DNA from: Spirochaetaceae bacterium
Lineage (GTDB): Bacteria; Spirochaetota; Spirochaetia; PWKH01
Reading direction: 5' to 3'
NCBI GenBank assembly: GCA_003557605.1
Contig: PWNW01000193.1
Span: 1 to 10,868, forward strand
DNA length: 10,868 nt
Part shown: positions 1 to 5,903 of the stretch, in pieces
Position numbering within the stretch: the stretch's first letter is position 1
Layout of the letters: the number at the start of each line of letters is the position of its first letter
The notes under the pieces: generated by a model
The model's input: the letters and a program-made list of their open reading frames with translations, nothing else
What the model was told of the DNA's origin: nothing
The model's database searches: none
Program-made: the position numbers and the translations under genes

Positions 1-1122
1 AAATGCCCCCAGGGTGTAGCATCCGATATCGGTGGATGCTATGACGTCAGGATATGATGAAAGCACATGGAATATCCCCCGATGGGGACATCCGGGGCAC
101 AGAGCCGGGGGACGGGGAGGAAGGGGCGCGACGGATTCCGGTTTTTCCACCGTGATGTTCAGCAGGTCAGCAAAACATTTCTGTATCACCGTAACGGAGA
201 GCTCATCACAGATAGGAAGCCGGTCTTTTCCCATGCAGGAGATGCCGAGCCTGCGCACCTCATCCTCAATAAAGGGATCATTTTCTTCAATCACAATCAC
301 CGTGGAGACCGATGATGCAAAACGCTTGATGGATTCCACGGGCAGGGGATAGGTGAACCCGATGTAGAAATAGGAAGCCCGGTCACCGAAGACTTCCCGG
401 GCATACTGGTAGGCTATGCCGGTGGTGATGATCCCGATCTCCCGGGAGTCCCCTTCGATGAAGTTCAGCGGGGATGATTCTGCATATTCAGCAAGCTGCT
501 TCAGCCGCTGTTCCACCACTTGGTGCTTCGGCCGGGAATGGCCCGGGGTCATCAGGTTTTTCTTCAGGTCCTTCCGGTAGGGTCTCTGGGGCACTTCCTG
601 ACGCTCTCCCAGTTCGACCAGGGACTTGCTGTGGCAGACCCGGGTGGTGGTTCTCAGCAGCACCGGGGTGTCGAAGGTTTCGCTGATGCGGTATGCCTCA
701 AGCACAAAGTCCCTGCATTGACTGCTGTCTGAGGGAACAGCCATCGGGATTTTCGCAGCACGGGCATACCAGCGGTTGTCCTGCTCATTCTGGGAGCTGT
801 GCATGCCGGGTTCATCACTGGTGTTGATGACCAGTCCGCCGTTAACTCCGGTATAGGCAATGGTGAACAGCGGGTCAGCAGCAACATTGAGCCCCACATG
901 CTTCATGGAACTGAAAGCCCGGGACCCGGCAAATGACGCACCCGCCGCAGTCTCCAGGGCTGTTTTTTCGTTGGGTGACCATTGACTGTATATTTCCTGA
1001 TACTGGGAAATCTCCTCAAGGATCTCCGTGCTCGGGGTGCCTGGATAGGCAGCCGCTGCGGTGCAGCCGGCTTCATACACCCCCCGGGCTACCGCTTCAT
1101 TGCCCGTCAGCAGTTTTTTCAT
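1..1122 (-). CDS. iorA: Indolepyruvate:ferredoxin oxidoreductase alpha subunit, C-terminus cut by window edge
   Basis: The first 374 residues are visible; the frame is open at the window edge. The family (archaeal and anaerobic bacterial IorA, about 600-650 residues) uses thiamine diphosphate to decarboxylate aryl-pyruvates oxidatively, giving aryl-acetyl-CoA and reduced ferredoxin with an IorB partner in the cytoplasm. Recognition rests on the N-terminal MKKLLTGNEAVARG, the AYPGTPSTEI and GLNVAADPLFTIAYTGVNGG segments (residues 25-96), the cysteine motif PALCPGCPHRG (C342, C345) and STDIGCYTLG just before the edge. The rest of the thiamine-binding domain and the C-terminal ferredoxin-like domain are outside the window. 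The start ATG overlaps the upstream aminotransferase stop as ATGA, with GAGGAG as ribosome binding site, so the two are translated together. Whether iorB follows cannot be seen. Identity is nearly certain; the preferred substrate is inferred. Confidence 0.93.
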   Translation of the reverse strand, partial: MKKLLTGNEAVARGVYEAGCTAAAAYPGTPSTEILEEISQYQEIYSQWSPNEKTALETAAGASFAGSRAFSSMKHVGLNVAADPLFTIAYTGVNGGLVINTSDEPGMHSSQNEQDNRWYARAAKIPMAVPSDSSQCRDFVLEAYRISETFDTPVLLRTTTRVCHSKSLVELGERQEVPQRPYRKDLKKNLMTPGHSRPKHQVVEQRLKQLAEYAESSPLNFIEGDSREIGIITTGIAYQYAREVFGDRASYFYIGFTYPLPVESIKRFASSVSTVIVIEENDPFIEDEVRRLGISCMGKDRLPICDELSVTVIQKCFADLLNITVEKPESVAPLPPRPPALCPGCPHRGIFHVLSSYPDVIASTDIGCYTLGAF

Positions 1123-2225
1123 GGTGTGCTCCTCATTTCTCTGATTACTTCCTCAAGACCGGCGAAAAAGGCGTCATTTTCCTCCGGGATTCCGATGGTA
1201 ACCCTGATTCCGTACTTCCCCGCAGGACGTACAATCACACCCCGCTGCTGCAGCCCCTGAAAGACCTTTTGGCTCTCTTCAGGAAGGGTGATGTAGATGA
1301 AGTTTCCCTGGGTTTCGACATAGGAAATTCCCAGGGGGGCCATACGGTCCAGTTCATGGTAGTACCGCTTTTTCTCCGTAAGCACCAGCTGCCGGTAATG
1401 CTCCAGGAATTCCGTGTCCTGCAGTGCTGCACAGGCTGCCGTCTCTGACAGGGAGGATACGCTGAATATTTCACGTACCTTGAGAATCGGCTCCAGCAGT
1501 TCAGGAATGCCGATGGCGTATCCGATTCTGAAGGTCGCCAGTCCGAATGCCTTGGAGAAGGTCCGAAGGACCAGCACATTGGGATACTCCTCGAAATACC
1601 GGTGGGAGTTCTGGGGATAGTCCGGTGCATCGGCAAATTCACAGTAGGCTTCATCCAGTACCACCAGGATACGGGGAGGTATGTGTGAGAGAAACTCCTT
1701 CAGCTGGGTTTCACTGAGGTAGGTCCCCGTCGGATTGTTGGGATTTGCAATCCAGATAATCTTGGTCCGGTCGTCCACGGCCTGCAGCATTCCGTCAAGG
1801 TCAATGCCGAAATCCTTCATCGGTACAAACTGAGGAGGTGAGTCCATCAGGCGGGCGCTGATGACATACTTTATAAAGGACACTTCAGGCATCACTGCCC
1901 GCTGGCCTTCCAGAATATATGCTCTGCCGATGCAGTTTATCATCTCCTCAAGGCCCGCTGATACGAGGAAATGGTCGGCGGGAAGATCATGGTATGCTGC
2001 CAGGCATTCCCGCAAGGCGGTGCTGGTATGGTCGGGATAACGGAATGCTGATGAGAGATGGTGCTGCACCGCAAGCAGGGCCTTCGGGGAGGGACCCATG
2101 GGGTTTTCATTTGAGGAAAGCTTGATGACCGTTTCAAGTCCGTATTCAGCCTTCACCCGTTCTTCTGATTTACCGGGAATATACGCCGGCACCTGGGAAA
2201 AGTCCCTTGGTTTAGGAAGTTCCAT
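1119..2225 (-). CDS. hisC: HisC-like PLP aminotransferase, probably aromatic amino acid transaminase
   Basis: This 368-residue protein is a fold-type I aminotransferase of the histidinol-phosphate aminotransferase group (usual length 350-370). Visible landmarks are LSSNENPMGPSP (36-47), NPNNPTGT (161-168), DEAY (191-194), the PLP Schiff-base lysine K225 in TFSKAFGLATFRIGY, with R233, and the carboxylate-binding arginine R341 in IRVTIG. The ATG at 2225 is chosen because GGAG lies six bases before it; a TTG twelve bases further upstream would place that GGAG inside the gene. Its stop overlaps the iorA start. No other histidine gene is visible, and the tie to iorA points to transamination of aromatic amino acids to the aryl-pyruvates that IorAB consumes. 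HisC-family enzymes are known to do both jobs, so a histidine biosynthesis role cannot be excluded. The family is certain, the substrate inferred. Confidence 0.9.
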   Translation of the reverse strand: MELPKPRDFSQVPAYIPGKSEERVKAEYGLETVIKLSSNENPMGPSPKALLAVQHHLSSAFRYPDHTSTALRECLAAYHDLPADHFLVSAGLEEMINCIGRAYILEGQRAVMPEVSFIKYVISARLMDSPPQFVPMKDFGIDLDGMLQAVDDRTKIIWIANPNNPTGTYLSETQLKEFLSHIPPRILVVLDEAYCEFADAPDYPQNSHRYFEEYPNVLVLRTFSKAFGLATFRIGYAIGIPELLEPILKVREIFSVSSLSETAACAALQDTEFLEHYRQLVLTEKKRYYHELDRMAPLGISYVETQGNFIYITLPEESQKVFQGLQQRGVIVRPAGKYGIRVTIGIPEENDAFFAGLEEVIREMRSTP

Positions 2226-2263
2226 ATAGTACTCCAATTGAGTGATATGAGTTAACTAAATAC

Positions 2264-2292
2264 AGTATGAAACACCATGTCCTGGATGTCAA
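2264..2292 (-). promoter_or_regulatory. Promoter of the hisC-iorA unit
   Basis: Read on the minus strand, a perfect -35 TTGACA (2292-2287) is followed after 17 bases by CATACT (2269-2264), four of six matches to the -10 consensus. Transcription would begin near 2257 and leave about 32 untranslated bases before the ATG at 2225. The left arm of an inverted repeat overlaps the -10 element. Confidence 0.55.
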
Positions 2293-2321
2293 CCGAAAAT
2301 CCTGTTTGTGACATGTTTCAT
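2267..2321. repeat. Inverted repeat over the hisC promoter, possible operator
   Basis: ATGAAACA (2267-2274) and TGTTTCAT (2314-2321) form a perfect 8-base inverted repeat with 39 bases between the arms. Each arm is next to a further matching pair, ATGTC (2277-2281) and GACAT (2310-2314). The arms bracket the hisC -35 and touch its -10, so they could be paired half-sites for a repressor, but a chance occurrence is possible. Confidence 0.3.
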
Positions 2322-2349
2322 CAGCAGTGTAGAGAACCCGCGTGAGAGA

Positions 2350-2379
2350 GTATACTTTTTTAGAAATATTGGGTATACT
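2350..2379. promoter_or_regulatory. Two GTATACT sites before the GntR regulator gene, candidate operator and -10
   Basis: GTATACT occurs at 2350-2356 and again at 2373-2379, 23 bases apart, about two helical turns. GTATAC is palindromic and is the core of operators bound by several FCD-type GntR regulators, for example UxuR and ExuR type sites. The second copy contains TATACT (2374-2379), a good -10 that would start transcription near 2386, but no -35 match is seen at the proper distance. Autoregulation by the adjacent gene product is the natural inference. Confidence 0.4.
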
Positions 2380-2409
2380 GAGTCACCTCTTATTTTGCAG
2401 GAGTTATTC

Positions 2410-3123
2410 ATGGAGCAGCTGACATTACGCCCGGTGGAAAACCAGAAGATGTATTTCCAGATCATTCATACCATCATTGAGATGATCCGGGAAGGCAGGC
2501 TTACCTACGGACAGAAGCTCTACAGGGAGCAGGAACTGGTGAATATGCTCAATGTGAGTCGTCCGACCCTCAGAGAGGCTCTCCGGGTTTTGGAGTTTCT
2601 GGGGATTGTAACCACCAGGCCGCGAAGGGGCATCATTATAAATGACCCGAGCCATCGGGACGGGTATTTTCCCCTTGAGATGATTCTCACCTTCGAGCGG
2701 ACTGACAAGCAGGACCTGTTTGAACTCCGCCGAGCGATTGAGATAGAGAATGCGGGCAACGCTGCCCTGCGTTCCACCAATGATGAACTTGAGGAGCTGA
2801 AGGAGATAGACCGGAAACTGGAGAATACGGGATTTGAAACCGATGTGTTTGAAGCCCTCCACCGGGGGTTTCACCTTCACATCTCCCGATGCTCAGGAAA
2901 CAATCTCAATTTCCGGCTGCTGAACTCCGTCATGATCCTGATAAACCGTCAGGTCACAAATGTCTATTCCAATCTCTCTTCCCAGGACCAGGAGACGGTG
3001 CGCAGAAGCCATCGTGCAGTAGCCTCTGCGATCATTTCACGGGACAAGGAACGGGCCCAGGAGCTCATGCGCCAGCACATGAACTTTGAGCCCATGATCG
3101 AAGTGATGTACCAGATGTCCTGA
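2410..3123 (+). CDS. GntR-family transcriptional regulator, FadR/FCD subfamily
   Basis: The 237-residue protein has the usual length and layout of the FCD branch of GntR regulators. Residues 10-78 are a winged helix-turn-helix: LYREQELVNMLNVSRPTLRE, then ALRVLEFLGIVTTRPRRG. Residues about 100-225 are the all-helical FCD effector domain, with FHLHISRCSGN (154-164), SHRAVASAI (200-208) and H223 supplying candidate metal-ligand histidines; the aspartate common before FH appears to be H151 here. The ATG at 2410 has GGAG six bases upstream; a GTG in frame at 2308 would add 34 residues unlike the family. It is divergent from hisC-iorA, and this type normally controls its neighbour and itself in answer to a small carboxylate, so control of aromatic amino acid breakdown is the inferred job. 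The ligand is unknown. Confidence 0.88.
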   Translation: MEQLTLRPVENQKMYFQIIHTIIEMIREGRLTYGQKLYREQELVNMLNVSRPTLREALRVLEFLGIVTTRPRRGIIINDPSHRDGYFPLEMILTFERTDKQDLFELRRAIEIENAGNAALRSTNDELEELKEIDRKLENTGFETDVFEALHRGFHLHISRCSGNNLNFRLLNSVMILINRQVTNVYSNLSSQDQETVRRSHRAVASAIISRDKERAQELMRQHMNFEPMIEVMYQMS

Positions 3124-3139
3124 GCTGTGCTACAGCTCA
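3121..3139. terminator. Perfect hairpin shared by two converging genes
   Basis: TGAGCTGT (3121-3128), a three-base loop, and ACAGCTCA (3132-3139) form a perfect 8-bp stem. It contains the TGA stop of the GntR gene (3121-3123) and the TAG stop of the converging membrane protein gene (3132-3130). Neither strand has a clear U-run after the stem, so it may be a weak bidirectional terminator or an mRNA 3' end stabiliser rather than a classic intrinsic terminator. Confidence 0.45.
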
Positions 3140-4128
3140 ATTCTGGAAGCGGGCTTTACGAAGAACCCGGTAATCTTTTTTGCGGTCTCCGCAACAGTCA
3201 TGACAAGTATCAGGACGATGACGCCGGTGAACACCCATCTAAGTATTGGAGCGACGGCAGAGAACACTTCGGTCTGCTCCATCAGGTCAAACCGAATGTA
3301 CCCGTCGGGGGATCCCTGGAGAAAGAGGATCAGTATCACAATGTCGGCAAAGGAAAGTACGAGCTCCCCAATGCGCAGACGGTCGCTCCAGGCGCGCTTT
3401 ACCAGCAGGACAGCGCTGAATCCGATGCCCAGCACCAGCCGTCCGACCAGCAGGGGCACCAACGCAGTGAGCCTGTCCCCAAATGCAGGCACATAGATGC
3501 TTGCTGATCCGAGGGTGGTGCTGAACCCAAGTCTGTCACGCAGCACGGTCAGCACCAGGATCAGCACCAGGGAGAATGCGATGGTGAAGGCCTGCTCGAT
3601 GGTGCCCGGATTCTTGCGGTATTCCAGCTTCGGCAGGTCCTTAGGTTCCCAGTGTTCCGCTTCAGTTGAGGAGAATACCGAAGGGTTAAAGCGCTGAATC
3701 ACATAGAAGATGAGGGTCATCATGCCCAGTGCCCCTGCCAGGGAGGTGATGTAGGAACCCAGTGATTCAAGGATTCTTACTCCTTCGCCGCTTCTGATGC
3801 TGACAAACAGTCCGACAAAGAATAGTACCGTCAGGACCCCAGCAACAATGGAGAAGACCATCTTGAACAGGGGGAACATCGGTGCCGGGATCAGGGCTTC
3901 ATGCTGTCCGTACTGACCGGCAATGTGCTCGGGACTTCCTATTTCCTTGAGCACCGCTGCAGCGGTCTCTTCGGTGATGGTTTCATCTTCAGACCGTTCT
4001 TCAAGCATGTCTAACAGATTTGACTTGAAGTCCTTAATGATGTCCCTGCGCTTTGAAATCGGCAGATGACGTTCAGTTTCCCACAGGTACCGTTCCAGCA
4101 GATCTCTTGCTTCTTCACTGTACTTCAT
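3130..4128 (-). CDS. PadR-linked membrane protein with HAAS/DUF1700-like N-terminal domain
   Basis: This 332-residue protein has a charged helical N-terminus (1-75: LLERYLWETERHLP, KDFKSNLLDMLEE, AAAVLKEIGSPEHIAGQYG). That pattern is typical of the HAAS/DUF1700-type domain found beside PadR repressors. About six hydrophobic segments follow, near residues 88-110, 122-145, 178-196, 222-243, 256-271 and 295-313, so it should sit in the inner membrane. I chose the ATG at 4128, which overlaps the padR stop as ATGA and has AAGGAG nine bases upstream; a GTG at 4167 inside padR would be the longer reading. The operon places it under PadR control, as in other PadR-membrane pairs linked to envelope stress or transport. 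No catalytic motif is visible and the molecular function is unknown. Confidence 0.75.
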   Translation of the reverse strand: MKYSEEARDLLERYLWETERHLPISKRRDIIKDFKSNLLDMLEERSEDETITEETAAAVLKEIGSPEHIAGQYGQHEALIPAPMFPLFKMVFSIVAGVLTVLFFVGLFVSIRSGEGVRILESLGSYITSLAGALGMMTLIFYVIQRFNPSVFSSTEAEHWEPKDLPKLEYRKNPGTIEQAFTIAFSLVLILVLTVLRDRLGFSTTLGSASIYVPAFGDRLTALVPLLVGRLVLGIGFSAVLLVKRAWSDRLRIGELVLSFADIVILILFLQGSPDGYIRFDLMEQTEVFSAVAPILRWVFTGVIVLILVMTVAETAKKITGFFVKPASRIEL

Positions 4129-4463
4129 GACACGATGCTCCTTATTGTATTGGTCAGTTCGTCCCACTGCACAAGCAGTTTGTCAAACACCTCGTCACCG
4201 AGGGTGCTTAGCCGGTAGTATTTTCTCGGCCTTGATCCGTCAACAATCCAGCTGCTTTCCAGCAGGTCCTGCTCCTCAAGCCTCCTGAGGAGGGGATACA
4301 AGGTGTCCTGGTTGATATCCAGGCCGAGTTCCGTCAGTTCTTTCTGCAGGGAATATCCGTAGTGATCCCTGCCGCGGAGCCTGCTCATTACGGCAATGGT
4401 CAGGTTCCCTCTCCTGGTTTCCTGAAGCAGCCGCTCCAGGACTGTTTCTGTTGTCTGTTTCAT
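4125..4463 (-). CDS. PadR-family transcriptional repressor
   Basis: The 112-residue protein matches short PadR regulators (about 105-115 residues). After an N-terminal helix, a winged helix spans roughly residues 18-85: GNLTIAVMSRLRGRDHYGYS, then LQKELTELGLDINQDTLYPL and LRRLEEQDLLESSW, then the wing DGSRPRKYYRLSTLG (75-89). The last 20 residues form the dimerisation helix. The frame stays open upstream to 4604, but that extension is a hydrophobic translation of AT-rich promoter DNA and does not resemble PadR, so I start at the ATG at 4463. No good ribosome binding site precedes it, which fits the leaderless transcript predicted by the promoter. It should repress itself and the overlapping membrane protein gene; the inducing signal is unknown. 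Confidence 0.9.
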   Translation of the reverse strand: MKQTTETVLERLLQETRRGNLTIAVMSRLRGRDHYGYSLQKELTELGLDINQDTLYPLLRRLEEQDLLESSWIVDGSRPRKYYRLSTLGDEVFDKLLVQWDELTNTIRSIVS

Positions 4464-4469
4464 ATCTGC

Positions 4470-4499
4470 AATATACTGTATGTAGTACAGTAATGTCAA
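4470..4499 (-). promoter_or_regulatory. padR promoter with built-in operator
   Basis: On the minus strand a perfect -35 TTGACA (4499-4494) is separated by 18 bases from TATATT (4475-4470), five of six matches to the -10 consensus. The spacer is almost filled by a perfect inverted repeat, TACTGTA (4474-4480) and TACAGTA (4486-4492) around a five-base centre, a layout expected for repression by the PadR dimer. The start point would fall within a base or two of the ATG at 4463, predicting a leaderless mRNA. Confidence 0.7.
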
Positions 4500-4606
4500 T
4501 AATAAATAATAAAAAAATACAATAAAGTTATATAACAATACTGGTGAATCATTTCTATACAGAAGTCCCTTCCCGGGATATGATGCAGTGAGTAAGGAGA
4601 ACATCC

Positions 4607-4972
4607 ATGCGTCTGATCGGAAACATCATCTGGTTTGTATTCGGCGGTCTGATAACCGCCTTGGGGTGGACCCTGGCAGGAATCCTGGTGTGCCTCACGA
4701 TTATCGGGATCCCCTTCGGGCTTCAGTGCTTCAAGATTGCGGGATTTGTCCTGTGGCCCTTCGGAAAGCACATAACCCTGGGAGAGTTCGCGCTGGCGGG
4801 ACTTCTGGGCAATATTATATGGATTATTCTGCTCGGCTGGGAGCTGGCTCTGCTGCATCTGGGATTTGCGCTGCTGTTTGCCCTCTCAATTATCGGGATC
4901 CCCTTTGCCCTGCAGCACCTGAAGTTTGCCCAGCTGGCGTTTATTCCGTTTGGTGCTTCGGTTCGTCGATAG
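4607..4972 (+). CDS. yccF: YccF-family inner membrane protein
   Basis: The 121-residue protein consists of two tandem YccF (DUF307) units, each with glycine-rich membrane segments that end in IIGIPFGLQ (first) and IIGIPFALQ (second). Matching outer segments are GNIIWFVFGG and GNIIWIILLG. E. coli YccF is a little longer (about 148). It should be an integral inner membrane protein; the family has no established biochemical role. AAGGAG lies seven bases before the ATG. It is divergent from padR, with an AT-rich spacer (4500-4606) that holds a 10-base palindrome GTTATATAAC (4527-4536) and a possible -10 TATACA (4556-4561) but no clear -35. Its last 32 bases overlap the 3' end of the cyclase gene on the other strand. 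Confidence 0.87.
   Translation: MRLIGNIIWFVFGGLITALGWTLAGILVCLTIIGIPFGLQCFKIAGFVLWPFGKHITLGEFALAGLLGNIIWIILLGWELALLHLGFALLFALSIIGIPFALQHLKFAQLAFIPFGASVRR
4700..4905 (+). repeat. 17-base direct repeat inside yccF
   Basis: The 17 bases at 4700-4716 recur exactly at 4889-4905. The copies are 189 bases (63 codons) apart and in the same frame, encoding the IIGIP motif of each YccF half. This reflects the internal duplication of the protein. Confidence 0.8.
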
Positions 4973-5903
4973 CCTCAACCCGGTTTTTTCCGTTCTTCTT
5001 CGCTTTGTAGAGCGCTGTATCGGCCCGTTTAACCATTGCAGTAAGGCTGTCTCCTGCATGGTGCATGGTGATGCCGAAGCTTGCAGTCACTGAGGAGCTG
5101 ATCTCCTTGATATGTAGTGATGCAAGGGCGCTTCTCAGTTTTTCAGCAAACTTCTCAAGCTGTTCCAGGGTTTCGCATCGTGCAAGGATGATGAACTCCT
5201 CGCCCCCGTACCTGGCAGGAACATCGTCGGCCCTGATCTGTTCCTGCACAGTTTCTGAGAGCTTGATCAGCACCTGGTCCCCGACATCATGACCGTAGGT
5301 GTCGTTGACCCGCTTGAAGTTGTCGATATCAAAGAGGATGATGCCGAAGGAGGGCGGCTTCGGTTTCTCCTTTCCGGTCATCAGCCGATGTGCAGCCTCC
5401 TCAAAATGCCTCCTGTTGGGGAGCCGGGTAAGCTGGTCCTGACCAGCGAGCTTTTTCTGCTGCTGCGCTTCAATATTCATTCTTCGGTACTGTTTGGAGT
5501 AGTCCCTGGTCATCGATGTCATTTCAAGATTCATCTTTGTCACCTGTTCCAGGATCTCTGCATCTTGCTGCTTGAAGATATCGAAGATTACCACATACTG
5601 CTCTTGATCAAAGAACAGATGCCCCCGAAACTTCACCAGTTCCCCCTGGAGGGTATAGGATGCGGTGACCAGGTCAGCGCAGATGCCTTTAGCTTCATCA
5701 TGGTAAATGGGATCTGTGATCTCCAGGGAGATATCAAGGAAGGTGTGGATGGATGCCCCGACGGGAGTTTCTGATAGATTCATGCGCCGGCGAAATGCAG
5801 TATTTGCATGAGTGAACGTTCCGTCAGTGTTCAGCACTGCTAAGGGGACTTCACTGAAACGCTCACAGTAGAGCTGCATTATCTGAATCGGCAGTTCAGA
5901 CAT
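4941..5903 (-). CDS. PAS-GGDEF diguanylate cyclase
   Basis: The 320-residue cytoplasmic protein would make c-di-GMP from two GTP. Residues about 15-110 look like a PAS sensor domain (VPLAVLNTDGTFTHANTAF), 111-152 form a helical linker, and 155-312 are a complete GGDEF domain. The domain has DQLTRLPNRRHFE, the metal-binding FDIDNFKRVNDTYGHDVGD (D192 first), and an active site of GGEEF (233-237). The product-inhibition site RxxD is intact (R224, D227), so the enzyme should be active and feedback-controlled. There is no transmembrane segment. The start ATG lies inside the end of the upstream cobalamin-binding gene (8-base overlap), so translation is probably coupled and the two proteins should act together. 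The end overlaps yccF by 32 bases, tail to tail. Confidence 0.93.
   Translation of the reverse strand: MSELPIQIMQLYCERFSEVPLAVLNTDGTFTHANTAFRRRMNLSETPVGASIHTFLDISLEITDPIYHDEAKGICADLVTASYTLQGELVKFRGHLFFDQEQYVVIFDIFKQQDAEILEQVTKMNLEMTSMTRDYSKQYRRMNIEAQQQKKLAGQDQLTRLPNRRHFEEAAHRLMTGKEKPKPPSFGIILFDIDNFKRVNDTYGHDVGDQVLIKLSETVQEQIRADDVPARYGGEEFIILARCETLEQLEKFAEKLRSALASLHIKEISSSVTASFGITMHHAGDSLTAMVKRADTALYKAKKNGKNRVEAIDEPKHQTE

Noticed and set aside
933..1448. Open frame of 171 codons on the plus strand
   Set aside because: It runs antisense to the end of hisC and the start of iorA, both of which have strong family motifs; its translation is low in complexity and resembles nothing.
2308..2409. GTG start giving the GntR regulator 34 more residues
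   Set aside because: The extra part covers the GTATACT sites and has no family likeness, while the ATG at 2410 has a well-placed GGAG.
4125..4604. Longer PadR reading with 47 extra N-terminal residues
   Set aside because: The extension translates the promoter, operator and AT-rich spacer into a hydrophobic tail unlike any PadR; the ATG at 4463 fits the family length.
4980..4990. T-run after yccF as a possible intrinsic terminator
   Set aside because: Only a four-base pairing (GGTT/AACC) can be drawn before it, and the T-run lies inside the coding sequence of the cyclase.
5289..5774. Open frame of 161 codons on the plus strand
   Set aside because: It is the antisense shadow of the PAS-GGDEF gene and has no motif or ribosome binding site of its own.
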